Assembly (NCBI GenBank): GCA_027315255.1
Contig: DAHUYL010000017.1
Location: forward strand, 1 to 42,295
DNA from: Solirubrobacterales bacterium
GTDB lineage: Bacteria; Actinomycetota; Thermoleophilia; Solirubrobacterales; Solirubrobacteraceae
Reading direction: 5' to 3'
DNA: 42,295 bases
Below the pieces are notes generated by a model. It ran no database searches and was not told the origin of the DNA. It saw only the letters and a program-made list of their open reading frames with translations. Both the position numbers and the translations under genes were made by a program. This document shows, in pieces, positions 7,093 through 15,045 of the stretch. Position 1 is the stretch's first letter; every line of letters begins with the position of its first letter.

Positions 7093-8046
7093 ATGGCGCA
7101 TGCTCCGGACACGCTGCTGCTGGCCGCGCCGCGCGGCTACTGCGCGGGCGTCGACCGCGCGGTCCAGACCGTGGAGCGGGCGCTCGACCTGTACGGTGCG
7201 CCCGTTTACGTCCGCAAGGAGATCGTGCACAACAAGCACGTCGTCGAGCGATTGCGCGCACGCGGGGCCGTATTCGTCGAGTCGGAGACCGAGATCCCGC
7301 CCGGCGGGACCGCCGTGTTCTCCGCCCACGGCGTAGCGCCGAGCGTCCACGCCAACGCGCTGGAGCGGCGCTTGAACACGATCGACGCGACCTGTCCGCT
7401 CGTGACCAAGGTCCACGTCGAGGCCAGGAAGTTCGCGGCCGCCGGGTACACGATCGTGCTGATCGGCCACGACGGCCACGAGGAGGTCGAGGGCACGATG
7501 GGCGAGGCGCCGGACCACATCGTGCTGATCGAGAGCGAGGCCGACGTCGACGTGCTCGAGGTGGCCGATCCGGAGAAGGTCGCCTACATCTCGCAGACGA
7601 CCTTGTCCGTCGACGAGACCCGCGCCGTGATCGAGCGGCTGCGTGCGCGCTTTCCCGCGATCGTGGGGCCGCGCACCGATGACATCTGCTACGCGACGAC
7701 CAACCGCCAGGCTGCCGTCAAGCAGCTGGCGAGCGAGTGCGATCTCGTGCTCGTGATCGGCTCGCGCAACTCGTCGAACTCGAACCGGCTGGTCGAGGTG
7801 GCGCGCGAGCAGGGAGCCGCGGCCTTTCTGATCGACAACGAATCGGAGGTCCGCGACGACTGGCTCGAGGGACGCGCCGTCGTCGGGATCACCTCGGGCG
7901 CGAGCGCTCCCGAGGATCTCGTCCGGCGGCTCGTCGAGTTCTTCCGCGACCGTGGCACCGAGGACGTGCGCGAGCTCGAGGTGATTGAGGAGGACGTCCG
8001 TTTCATGCTCCCCAAGAAGATCCGCCAGGAGCTCGCGAGCGCGTAG
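7093..8046 (+). CDS. ispH: 4-hydroxy-3-methylbut-2-enyl diphosphate reductase
   Basis: Last step of the MEP pathway: reduces HMBPP to IPP and DMAPP with a 4Fe-4S cluster. The three cluster cysteines are Cys17 (PRGYCAGV), Cys101 (DATCPLV) and Cys199 ([11 protein letters not shown]). Substrate-binding histidines are in SAHG (His79) and [11 protein letters not shown], and the SSNSNRL and SGASAPE signatures are intact. The length of 317 residues is normal. The start is fixed by a -10 box 9 nt upstream. The phosphoesterase and Asp-box lipoprotein genes follow on the same strand and may be cotranscribed. Confidence 0.97.
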   Translation: MAHAPDTLLLAAPRGYCAGVDRAVQTVERALDLYGAPVYVRKEIVHNKHVVERLRARGAVFVESETEIPPGGTAVFSAHGVAPSVHANALERRLNTIDATCPLVTKVHVEARKFAAAGYTIVLIGHDGHEEVEGTMGEAPDHIVLIESEADVDVLEVADPEKVAYISQTTLSVDETRAVIERLRARFPAIVGPRTDDICYATTNRQAAVKQLASECDLVLVIGSRNSSNSNRLVEVAREQGAAAFLIDNESEVRDDWLEGRAVVGITSGASAPEDLVRRLVEFFRDRGTEDVRELEVIEEDVRFMLPKKIRQELASA

Positions 8047-8085
8047 CTGCGCGCTCCGTCGCGACCACGGCGATCGGGCCAGCGA

Positions 8086-9210
8086 ATGCGCACGCTCGTC
8101 GTCTCCGACATGCACCTGGGCGAACGGCGCGGCCGCGCCCGCCTGCACGCTCCGCCTGCGCGCGAGCGGCTCGTGGAGGCTGCGCGCGCAGTCGACCGGT
8201 TGGTGCTGCTGGGCGACGTGGTCGAGCTGCGCGAGCGCCCGATCCGCGACGCGCTGGCGGATGCGCTGCCCGTGCTCGCGGCGCTCGGCGCTGCGCTCGA
8301 CTCCGGCTGCGAGGTGGTTGTCGTCCCCGGCAATCACGACCACAGCCTGCTGTCATCGTGGCGCAGCCGCCGCGAGCTCGGGCCGCCGCCCGAGCCGCTG
8401 GGGCTCGCAACCGAGCTGGACTGGCGCGACGGCGAGCTGCTGGCGGTGATCGCGGCGGCGCTCGCCACGGGCGGCGCGAACGTGCGGGCCTCATACCCGG
8501 GCATCTGGCTGCGCGACGACGTGTACGCCACCCATGGCCACTATCTCGACCACCACACGACGGTGCCGATCCTCGAGCGCCTCAGCGCAGCTGCCGATGC
8601 GCGCGTGCTGCGCCGGACCGCGGCGACGCGGTGCAGCGAGGATTACGAGGCCGTGCTGGCCCCGATCTACGCCTGGATCGACGCGGTGGCACAGGCCCGC
8701 CAGGACTCCGGGTCCCGGGCTGCCGAGCCGGACGGATCGATTCGGCTGTGGCAGGCGCTCGGCAGCGGCGCCGGTGGCGGCGGCGTTCGCCGCAGCTTCC
8801 TGCGGGCCGGCGTCGCGTCTGCGACCGCGGTCCTCAACCGTGCCGGACTGGGACCGCTGCACAGCGATCTGTCGGCGGTCGAGCTGCGGCGGGCGAGCCT
8901 GCGGGCGTTCGTCCAGGTGCTCGACGCGCTCGGCGTGTCCGCCCGTTATGCGATCCACGGTCACTCGCACCGGGCCGGCCCACTGCCCGGCGACGAGCTG
9001 GCCGAATGGCGCGGGCCCGCCGGCGCGCGCGTGCTGAACTCCGGCTGCTGGGTCACCGAGGCGGCATTTCTCGGGCCCCGGCCCGAGCAGAGTCCCTACC
9101 GCGCCGGCTTCGCGGTCGTCGTCGACGGTGCGCGCCCGCCCGAGCTCGTGAACCTGCTCGACGTCGAGCGCGCCCCCGAGCTCACCTCGACGAGATCGAT
9201 GCGCACCTGA
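8086..9210 (+). CDS. Calcineurin-like metallophosphoesterase
   Basis: A dinuclear-metal phosphoesterase of 374 residues. The metal ligands stand in the usual order: SDMHLG (Asp8, His10), GDVVE (Asp44), GNHDH (Asn83, His84), ATHGH near residue 150 and HGHSHR near residue 290. A helical insertion of about 100 residues (YEAVLAPIYAWIDAVAQARQ and following) lies between the last two motifs. No signal peptide, so probably cytosolic. The substrate is unknown; UDP-2,3-diacylglucosamine-hydrolase-like enzymes share this motif pattern, but that pathway is not expected in this lineage. Its stop overlaps the start of the next gene by one base. Confidence 0.85.
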   Translation: MRTLVVSDMHLGERRGRARLHAPPARERLVEAARAVDRLVLLGDVVELRERPIRDALADALPVLAALGAALDSGCEVVVVPGNHDHSLLSSWRSRRELGPPPEPLGLATELDWRDGELLAVIAAALATGGANVRASYPGIWLRDDVYATHGHYLDHHTTVPILERLSAAADARVLRRTAATRCSEDYEAVLAPIYAWIDAVAQARQDSGSRAAEPDGSIRLWQALGSGAGGGGVRRSFLRAGVASATAVLNRAGLGPLHSDLSAVELRRASLRAFVQVLDALGVSARYAIHGHSHRAGPLPGDELAEWRGPAGARVLNSGCWVTEAAFLGPRPEQSPYRAGFAVVVDGARPPELVNLLDVERAPELTSTRSMRT

Positions 9211-10445
9211 TGCAGCGCGCGCGGCAACGAGCGCCCTGGCTGCCCACCGTGCTCGCTGCGGGCGCGGTCATCGCGGTCGTGCTGACGCTCGCCGGCTGTG
9301 GCGGCAGCGGGCGAGCGCCGCGTCACGGCTCGAGCGCCGCGACGCAGACGGGACAGCTCACGACCCGCACGGCCCCGTCGACGAGCACGGCCGCGACGAC
9401 GACCACGCCGACGAGCACGACCACCACGAGCACGACCGCCACGGGCACGACCAGCACGAGCACGACGCCGACCACGCCGGGGCCGGCCGGCGGACCCGTG
9501 CCGGCGGGCTTCGGGCCCGAGGGGTTCACCGCGATCGGCGAACTTCACTGGTGGCTGCTCGGAACGGCCCCCTGCTCGAGCCCGCCGTGCACCTCGATCG
9601 TCCGCACCTCCGACGGCGGCGCCACGTTCGTCGGGATCCCGGCGCCGCGCACCGACCAGGTGACGGCGCTGCGGTTCGCCGATGCGCTGAACGGCTTCGC
9701 CTACGGCCCGGAGCTGTGGGCGACACACGACGGCGGGGCGAGCTGGCACAAGGTCGCGATCCCGGGTCAGGTCGCCGACCTGGAGGCCTCGGCCGGGTAC
9801 GTGTTCGCGATCGCCCACGCCGCGGCCGGCACTGGCACGCTGTACCGCGCACCGGTCGGCGGCGGCACCTGGACGCCGCTGACGCAGGCCGGCAACGCAT
9901 ACGGCGGGCTCTGGGTCGGCGGCGGGCAGGTGCTGCTCGAGAGCACGAGCGCATCCGGCAGCCAGCAGCTGCTCGTCTCCGACGACGCGGGCCAGGACTG
10001 GGTGACGCACACGCCGCCCCAGACCCTCGGCTGCCACATCCAGGCGACGGCGCCGGCGATCTGGGCCGAGTGCGCGACCGGGATGATGAGCAGCGTGTGG
10101 CGCTCGACCGACGGCGGTGCGACGTTCTCGCCGGTTGGCAGCCGGGAGGTGGCGGGCGGCGGCAACGGACTCCAGCCCCAGCCCAACGCGGCGGCATTTG
10201 CCGCTGCCTCCGGCACTACCGCGGTGTACGGCTATCAGGACCTCTACCGGACGACCGACGCCGGCGCGACCTGGTCGCCGGTGCCGACGCCGAGCGGGGT
10301 CACCTGGCAGTACCTCGGCTTCACCGACGCCACCCACGGGGCTGCGCTCGGCTACGCGGGCGGGCAGACGGCGGCGAACGCGCGGCTGTACTACACGACC
10401 GACGGCGGCGCCAGCTACCACCTCGTGGCGATCGGAAGCGGCTGA
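9210..10445 (+). CDS. Lipoprotein with six Asp-box repeats (beta-propeller, sialidase/YCF48-like)
   Basis: A 411-residue exported protein. Residues 1-30 form a signal peptide ending in the lipobox LAGC (Cys30). A Thr/Ser-rich spacer follows to about residue 95, encoded by simple ACG-rich DNA (9378-9478). The rest has six Asp-box motifs: TSDGGATF, THDGGASW, SDDAGQDW, STDGGATF, TTDAGATW and TTDGGASY, the turns of a six- to seven-bladed propeller. Sialidase catalytic residues are not evident, so a binding or scaffold role is more likely than an enzyme. The start overlaps the upstream stop (TGATG), which implies coupled translation. Confidence 0.8.
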   Translation: MQRARQRAPWLPTVLAAGAVIAVVLTLAGCGGSGRAPRHGSSAATQTGQLTTRTAPSTSTAATTTTPTSTTTTSTTATGTTSTSTTPTTPGPAGGPVPAGFGPEGFTAIGELHWWLLGTAPCSSPPCTSIVRTSDGGATFVGIPAPRTDQVTALRFADALNGFAYGPELWATHDGGASWHKVAIPGQVADLEASAGYVFAIAHAAAGTGTLYRAPVGGGTWTPLTQAGNAYGGLWVGGGQVLLESTSASGSQQLLVSDDAGQDWVTHTPPQTLGCHIQATAPAIWAECATGMMSSVWRSTDGGATFSPVGSREVAGGGNGLQPQPNAAAFAAASGTTAVYGYQDLYRTTDAGATWSPVPTPSGVTWQYLGFTDATHGAALGYAGGQTAANARLYYTTDGGASYHLVAIGSG

Positions 10446-10465
10446 CGCTCTCCCGCCGTCAACCC

Positions 10466-10498
10466 CTTCACCCCAGGGCCACTAGCCCAGGGGTGAAG
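10466..10498. terminator. Palindrome spanning the stop of the thioredoxin-like gene, bidirectional terminator
   Basis: CTTCACCCC (10466-10474) pairs with GGGGTGAAG (10490-10498). After a single A/A mismatch GGGC pairs with GCCC around a 5-nt loop. The left arm contains the minus-strand stop codon (10468-10470), and the plus-strand gene ends 21 nt before it. Confidence 0.6.
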
Positions 10499-11217
10499 CA
10501 GACCGCGTGGCACTCGACGCCCGGTCCGACGTCCAGCTCGAGCACGCCGGCGGTGCTGTGCGCGTGGGCGATCAGCTCGTACGCGCCCGGATGCTCGACG
10601 GCCAGCTCGCGGCCGTTCGTGCGCACCCGGCCGCGGCCCGACAGCACCGCCCACACCCCGCCCGCCTCGTAGGGGCCCGAGTACGCGCCGGCGATGTCCT
10701 CGGTCTGCGGGCTGAGTGCGGCTCCGGGCGCATCCTCGGGGCGCAGCGGCGCGAGCGGCTCGCGCTCGACGCCCAGCAGCTCCTGGATCGCCAGCTCGGT
10801 CTCGCGGTAGCCGCCCTCGCCGTAGTGGTACTCGAACAGGCAGCCGTCGGTGCCCCACAGGTAGCGGGCGGGCCAGCCGAGGTTCTCGTACTCGCGCCAG
10901 AGCTCGAGCCCGGTGTCGATCAACACCGGGTACTCGATCCCGAGCCGCACGACCGCATCACGTACGGCCTCGGGGTCGCTGGAGGGCGGAAAGCCGGGCG
11001 CGTGCACGCCCACGACCCGCAACCCGGCGCTGGCGTAGCGCGCGTGCCACGCCTTCACGTACGGCAGCGTCCGCAGCGAGTTGGGGCGGCAGAAGTCCCA
11101 GAACTCGACCAGGACCGGCCGGCCGCGCTGCTGATCCATGCGCAGCGTCGCGACATTTACCCAGGGCAGTCGCGATGGGAACGCGGGAGCGGGGATGTGG
11201 GCTACGGGAGCGCGCAC
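10468..11217 (-). CDS. Thioredoxin-like protein related to the DipZ C-terminal region, CxxC lost
   Basis: A 249-residue protein with no signal peptide at the chosen start. Residues 30-160 follow the TlpA/DipZ pattern (PVLVEFWDF, then GLRVVGVHAPGF, then GWPARYLWGTDG). The active-site segment reads FCRPNSLRTLP: against DipZ (SCINC, from memory) both CxxC positions are replaced and Cys43 is one residue off, so normal disulfide chemistry is unlikely. Residues 170-249 form a beta-rich second domain as in DipZ. The GTG start is set by TACGAT 9 nt upstream on the minus strand; the longer frame runs antisense into the next gene. It is divergent from the rhodanese-MoeB gene. Confidence 0.75.
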   Translation of the reverse strand: MRAPVAHIPAPAFPSRLPWVNVATLRMDQQRGRPVLVEFWDFCRPNSLRTLPYVKAWHARYASAGLRVVGVHAPGFPPSSDPEAVRDAVVRLGIEYPVLIDTGLELWREYENLGWPARYLWGTDGCLFEYHYGEGGYRETELAIQELLGVEREPLAPLRPEDAPGAALSPQTEDIAGAYSGPYEAGGVWAVLSGRGRVRTNGRELAVEHPGAYELIAHAHSTAGVLELDVGPGVECHAVCFTPGLVALG

Positions 11218-11226
11218 TGGCGCTCG

Positions 11227-11232
11227 ATCGTA
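11227..11232 (-). promoter_or_regulatory. -10 element TACGAT for the thioredoxin-like gene (leaderless)
   Basis: On the minus strand TACGAT ends 9 nt before the GTG at 11217. Confidence 0.5.
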
Positions 11233-11270
11233 CGCTTCGTGAGTTCGATCGCCGCCCCTTCCGGGGTCGC

Positions 11271-11276
11271 TATACT
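11271..11276 (+). promoter_or_regulatory. -10 element TATACT of the sulfur-transfer operon, with leader and RBS
   Basis: TATACT is the closest match to the consensus -10 in the window. The leader would be about 38 nt and carries AAGGAG at 11306-11311, 9 nt before the ATG. This gene is therefore an exception to the leaderless habit. Confidence 0.55.
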
Positions 11277-11320
11277 CGCTGAAGTATCGAAACCCGAGCG
11301 CCTTTAAGGAGTTTCGTCGC

Positions 11321-12502
11321 ATGAGTCCCTCCGGAGCCGAAGTCCTCCGCCAGATCAAGAGCCGGATCGAGCAGGTCGATCCGGGCGAGGCGCGCGCCCA
11401 GGCTGCCCTCGGGGCGGTCATGGTCGACGTGCGCGAGGCCGAGGAGTGGGCCGCCGGCCACATCCCCGGCGCGTTCCACGTCCCCAAGAGCCACCTCGAG
11501 TCGCGGATCGAGGGCGTGGCTCCCGACCGCTCGGTGCCGGTCGTCCTGTACTGCGCATCGGGCAACCGCTCGGCGTGGGCCGCGCGAACGCTGATCGAGG
11601 ATCTCGGGTACGCCCAGGTGTCATCGATGACGGGCGGGTTCACGCTGTGGAAGGACCGTGGCTACGAGGTCGAGGTCCCGCGCGCGATGTCCGCGGAGCA
11701 GCGTGAGCGCTACTCGCGTCACCTGCTGCTCCCGGAGGTCGGGATCGAGGGCCAGCAGAAGCTGCTCGACGCGCGCGTGCTGCTGCTCGGGGCGGGCGGG
11801 CTCGGGTCGCCCGCGGCGCTGTACCTCGCTGCGGCCGGGGTCGGCACGCTCGGGATCGTCGACGACGACGTCGTCGACGTCTCGAACCTCCAGCGTCAGG
11901 TGATCCACACGACCGATCGGGTCGGGGTGGCCAAGGTCGACTCCGCCGAGGAGGCGATTCGCGGGCTCAACCCCGACGTGACGGTCGAGAAGCACAAGCT
12001 GCGGCTCGGCCCGGAGAACATCATGGACGTACTGCCGGGGTACGACGTGGTCGTCGACGGACTCGACAACTTCCCCACGCGCTACCTCCTGAACGACGCC
12101 TCGGTGCGGCTGCGGATCCCGGTCGTGTCCGCCGCGATCCTCGGCTTCGACGGGCAGCTGTCGGTGTTCAAGCCCTACGCGGGCCCCTGCTACCGGTGCC
12201 TGTTCCGCACGCCGCCCCCTGCCGAGCTGGCTCCGTCGTGTGGCGCCAACGGCGTGCTCGGCGTGCTGCCCGGGACGATGGGGCTGCTGCAGGCGACCGA
12301 GGTCGTGAAGCTGATCCTCGACGTCGGCAACCCGCTGATCGGCCGGCTGCTGATGTACGACGCGCTCGCGGCCACGCTCACCGAGGTGAAGGTCAGGCGC
12401 GATCCCGACTGCCCGATCTGCTCACGCGACCCGGATGAGATCGGCGACGAGGAGCTGGGCGTCTTCCCCGACTACGAGGCGTTCTGCGCCGGCGCGCACT
12501 GA
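11321..12502 (+). CDS. Rhodanese-MoeB/MoeZ fusion: sulfur carrier adenylyltransferase and sulfurtransferase
   Basis: Activates the C-terminal Gly-Gly of a small sulfur carrier with ATP and loads sulfur on it. Residues 25-120 are a rhodanese domain with active-site loop CASGNRS (Cys78). Residues 125-393 are an E1-like ThiF/MoeB domain: nucleotide loop GAGGLGSP (158-165), QRQVIH, DGLDN, and zinc cysteine pairs C290/C293 and C364/C367. Mycobacterial MoeZ has the rhodanese at the C-terminus, so the domain order is reversed. The start has a strong AAGGAG. The carrier gene (cysO) follows after 47 nt and cysM after that, so CysO is the likely partner. It could also serve molybdopterin or tRNA thiolation. 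Confidence 0.9.
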   Translation: MSPSGAEVLRQIKSRIEQVDPGEARAQAALGAVMVDVREAEEWAAGHIPGAFHVPKSHLESRIEGVAPDRSVPVVLYCASGNRSAWAARTLIEDLGYAQVSSMTGGFTLWKDRGYEVEVPRAMSAEQRERYSRHLLLPEVGIEGQQKLLDARVLLLGAGGLGSPAALYLAAAGVGTLGIVDDDVVDVSNLQRQVIHTTDRVGVAKVDSAEEAIRGLNPDVTVEKHKLRLGPENIMDVLPGYDVVVDGLDNFPTRYLLNDASVRLRIPVVSAAILGFDGQLSVFKPYAGPCYRCLFRTPPPAELAPSCGANGVLGVLPGTMGLLQATEVVKLILDVGNPLIGRLLMYDALAATLTEVKVRRDPDCPICSRDPDEIGDEELGVFPDYEAFCAGAH

Positions 12503-12536
12503 CGCGCGGCGCGGGACTGCTCGAAGAGCCCACAGG

Positions 12537-12542
12537 TAGCAT
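12537..12542 (+). promoter_or_regulatory. -10 element TAGCAT for cysO (leaderless)
   Basis: TAGCAT ends 7 nt before the ATG at 12550, giving the carrier gene its own promoter within the cluster. Confidence 0.45.
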
Positions 12543-12549
12543 CAGCGCC

Positions 12550-12822
12550 ATGGCCACCGTTCGAATCCCACCAGTGCTGCGCGCCTCAGTCGGCGGCCAG
12601 AAGGAGCTCGAGGCCGACGGCAGCTCCGTCGGCGAGATCCTGCAGGCCGTCGTCGCCAGCCACCCCGACACGCAGTCGCAGCTGTTCGCTGCAGACGGCG
12701 AGCTGAACCGCTACGTCAACGTCTACCTCAACGACGAGGACGTCCGCGTGCTCGATGGGCTCGACACCGCCGTGTCCGCCTCGGACACGCTCGTGATCCT
12801 GCCGGCGATGGCCGGCGGGTAG
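12550..12822 (+). CDS. cysO: MoaD/ThiS-type sulfur carrier protein, CysO-like
   Basis: A 90-residue beta-grasp protein ending in MAGG. The terminal Gly-Gly is adenylated and turned into a thiocarboxylate that delivers sulfur. The N-terminus (TVRIPPVLRASVGGQKEL), the central YVNVYLNDEDVR and the end VILPAMAGG match the CysO group more than ThiS. It lies between the adenylyltransferase and the CysM-type synthase, with the JAMM protease gene downstream, the full partner set known from Mycobacterium tuberculosis. A short gap of 27 nt separates it from cysM. Confidence 0.9.
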   Translation: MATVRIPPVLRASVGGQKELEADGSSVGEILQAVVASHPDTQSQLFAADGELNRYVNVYLNDEDVRVLDGLDTAVSASDTLVILPAMAGG

Positions 12823-12834
12823 TCGCCCAGGCGC

Positions 12835-12840
12835 TATCTT
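12835..12840 (+). promoter_or_regulatory. -10 element TATCTT for cysM (leaderless)
   Basis: TATCTT ends 9 nt before the ATG at 12850. Confidence 0.45.
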
Positions 12841-12849
12841 TACTGAAGC

Positions 12850-13821
12850 ATGGCGGCCGAACGCCTACAGAACAAGCCGTGCGGCGGCCGCTACGGCGAC
12901 ATCGTGCAGGCGATCGGCCACACTCCGCTGGTCGAGTGCAAGCGGCTGTCGCCGAAGCCCGGGGTGCGGATCTGGGCGAAGCTCGAGTCGCGCAACCCGA
13001 CCGGCTCGGTCAAGGACCGGGTCGCCCGGGCGCTGATCGAGGACGCCGAGGAGAAGGGGCTGATCGGTCGGCACCAGACGATCCTCGAGCCGACGTCGGG
13101 CAACACCGGGATCTCGCTCGCGATGATCTGCGGCCGCAAGGGGTACCGGCTGAAGGTCGTGATGCCCGACAACGTCACGCCCGAGCGGACGGAGCTGCTG
13201 CGGATGTACGGCGCCGAGATCGTCTACTCGGAAGGGGCGAAGGGCTCGAACGGCGCGGTCGAGCTTGCGCTCGACATGGCCGAGCGGGACGCCTCCTACT
13301 ACATGCCTTACCAGTACGGCAATCGCGCCAACCCCGACGCCCACTACGGCGGCACCGCGCTCGAGATCCTCGAGGAGCTTGACGAGGTCAGCGCGTTCGT
13401 CGCCGGCCTCGGTACCGGTGGGACGCTGATGGGCAACGGCCGCCGGCTGAAGGAGGAGCTCGGCGACGCGGTCAAGATCGTCGCGGCCGAACCGATGCAG
13501 GGCGAGCCGGTTCAGGGCCTGCGGTCGCTGGCGGACGGCTTCATCCCGCCGAGCATCGACCTGTCGCTGCTGGATCGCAAGATCTTCGTCACCAACGCCG
13601 ACGCGATCGCGTGGACGCGCTAGCTGCTCGACGAGGAGCGGCTGTTCGCCGGCGTCTCCTCCGGCGCGATCGCGCGTGTCGCGGTCCGGATCGCGGGCGA
13701 GCTCGACGAGGGCAATGTCGTGTTCGTCGTCGCCGACGACGGCTGGAAGTACCTGTCGTCCGGGATCTACACGCGTCCGCTCGAAGAGCTCGAGAACCTG
13801 GACTCAACCGTCTGGTGGTAG
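12850..13821 (+). CDS. cysM: CysM-type O-phosphoserine sulfhydrylase (CysO-thiocarboxylate-dependent), interrupted by an in-frame amber codon
   Basis: A PLP enzyme that makes cysteine on the CysO carrier. The PLP lysine is Lys55 in NPTGSVKDR, the phosphate/substrate loop is PTSGNTG (81-87), and GLGTGGTLMG binds PLP phosphate. GLRSLADGF carries Arg225, the position of the O-phosphoserine-specifying Arg of the tuberculosis enzyme (from memory). At 13621-13623, codon 258, a TAG breaks the frame; relatives have TREL where this reads TR-stop-L, so GAG to TAG is the simplest change. The same frame then runs on cleanly for 65 codons with the FAGVSSGA block (PLP ring-nitrogen Ser), DDGWKYLSSG and a tail ending TVWW. 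The whole would be 323 codons, the normal length. The truncated 257-aa product should be inactive. A recent nonsense mutation, sequence error or readthrough are all possible. Confidence 0.85.
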
Positions 13822-14366
13822 AGCAGACGCGTCGGTCCGTGCTCGCCGGCGCAACCGCGGGGCTGGCGGCCGTGGTCCTGGGCGGGTGCGGCGGCGTCGG
13901 CCGGGCGACGCATCGGATCCGGCTCGCGGCCGCGACCGCGGGCGACGGGGTACTGCTCAACCAGGCGCTCGCAGTCGAGCAACGGGCGATCGCGGCCTAC
14001 ACCGCCGCCGGTCCGCTGCTGCCGGGCATCCAGCAGCAGGCGGCCAGGCTGTTCCTCTCCCAGGAGCTGCAGCACGCCGGCGAGCTGCGCAAGCTGGTGA
14101 AGCTGACCGGTGCGAAGGCGCACGATCCCGAGCCTCGCTATGACCTCGGCCAGCCACACGGAGCCGCACAGCTGCTCGAACTGCTGCACGAGGTCGAGCG
14201 CCAGCAGCTCGCCGCGTACCTGACCGTGCTCCCGCGGGTGTCGAGTCCCGAGCTGCGTCGGGCGCTCGCCGCGATCATGGCCAACGACGCTCAGCACGTC
14301 TCGGTGCTGCGAGCGCTGCAGGGGAGCTCGGCGCTCGCCGGCCCGTTCCCGAGCGCGGCGCAATGA
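13815..14366 (+). CDS. Ferritin-like domain lipoprotein with twin-arginine-type signal
   Basis: A 183-residue protein. The N-terminus has TRRSVLAG, a hydrophobic stretch and LGGC (Cys25), so it is probably exported, possibly by Tat, and lipid-anchored. The mature part is a four-helix bundle of the DUF4439/ferritin-like type, with Glu/His helices (AVEQRAIAAY, LSQELQHAGEL, HEVERQQLAAY, ANDAQHVSVL) that could bind a di-metal centre. The GTG start lies inside the last codons of cysM (stop at 13819-13821), implying coupling to cysM translation; the longer frame upstream is a shadow of cysM. It is followed by a second ferritin-like gene with a 4-nt overlap. Confidence 0.7.
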   Translation: MVEQTRRSVLAGATAGLAAVVLGGCGGVGRATHRIRLAAATAGDGVLLNQALAVEQRAIAAYTAAGPLLPGIQQQAARLFLSQELQHAGELRKLVKLTGAKAHDPEPRYDLGQPHGAAQLLELLHEVERQQLAAYLTVLPRVSSPELRRALAAIMANDAQHVSVLRALQGSSALAGPFPSAAQ

Positions 14367-14938
14367 GTGCGCTCGGGACCGGGGCGGGCGGTCAGTCGCC
14401 GGTTCGGCGTCAGATCGCCGCCGGCTTCGCCGCGCCCCCGCCTGGCGCGGGCGACGCCGCTCAGCTGCGGCGGCTGCTCGCATACGAGGAGCTCGCGATC
14501 GCGGTCGGCGGGCTCGCGCTCACCTCCGGGATGCTCCTTCCCGCGACCGCCGAGCTGGTGCGGTCGCTGCAGCGCCAGGAGACCGCGCATGCCCGAGCGC
14601 TGTCCGCCCTGCCAGGCGTGACGCCACCGGCGCCGCTACAGGGCCGCGCGGAGGTCCAGGTGGCGCTGTCGGCGATCGGCATCAAGCTTGCGCTCGAGCC
14701 TCCACTGGACGAGCGGCACTGGATGACGTTGCTCGCCGAGCTCGAGACCAGGCTCGAGGGCGTCTACTACCACGCATTGGGGCTGCTCGGCGAGAGCGGC
14801 CCCGCTTCGCTCGCCGCGTCGATCCTCGCGAGCGAGGCTCAGCACTCGGTCGCGTTGGCGCTATGGCGCTACCCGGGCGATATCGGCCTGACGGTCGGCT
14901 CCGCGCTCGTCCAGGGGGCGCCGCCGCCGCGGGCGTAG
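14363..14938 (+). CDS. Ferritin-like (DUF4439-type) protein, cytosolic partner
   Basis: A 191-residue helical protein without signal sequence, overlapping the previous gene by ATGA. Helices carry LLAYEELAIAVGG, LQRQETAHARAL, LAELETRLEGVYYHAL and ILASEAQHSVALAL, which repeat the Glu...Glu-x-x-His spacing of ferritin-like bundles. It looks like a paralogue of the upstream lipoprotein, probably working with it. Whether the pair binds iron or another ligand cannot be read from the sequence. Its place in the cysteine-synthesis cluster is notable. Confidence 0.65.
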   Translation: MSALGTGAGGQSPVRRQIAAGFAAPPPGAGDAAQLRRLLAYEELAIAVGGLALTSGMLLPATAELVRSLQRQETAHARALSALPGVTPPAPLQGRAEVQVALSAIGIKLALEPPLDERHWMTLLAELETRLEGVYYHALGLLGESGPASLAASILASEAQHSVALALWRYPGDIGLTVGSALVQGAPPPRA

Positions 14939-15045
14939 CCGTCCCAGCTCGGATCACTGCGGAAGCTGGCGGCGGCGACCGCCGCGTGCGCGCTCGCGCG
15001 CGCGAGGATCGCGGTCGCGATCGCCCGTTCGTCGACGACGTACAT
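14869..15045 (-). CDS. Possible small protein (58 aa), uncertain
   Basis: The minus-strand frame starts MYVVDERAIATAILARASAH, which looks like a genuine helix start, and then becomes less protein-like (Gly/Pro/Thr-rich) where it overlaps the end of the ferritin-like gene on the other strand. No clear -10 box at leaderless distance and no ribosome binding site. It may be a small gene with a frameshifted end or a remnant. Confidence 0.25.
   Translation of the reverse strand: MYVVDERAIATAILARASAHAAVAAASFRSDPSWDGYARGGGAPWTSAEPTVRPISPG

Noticed and set aside
4933-8343. 1136-codon minus-strand open frame
   Set aside because: A high-GC shadow across several real genes on both strands, with no recognisable domain in its own frame.
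9378-9478. Possible tandem repeat or array
   Set aside because: The ACG-rich repetition only encodes the Thr/Ser linker of the Asp-box lipoprotein; no spacers, so not a CRISPR.
13621-13623. Genome-wide recoding of TAG
   Set aside because: TAG is the ordinary stop of several intact genes here (for example ispH, cysO, guaA and the first gene), so general reassignment is not supported.
13611-13814. Upstream extension of the ferritin-like lipoprotein frame
   Set aside because: Arg-rich shadow of the cysM 3' end; the Tat-type signal begins right after the GTG at 13815.
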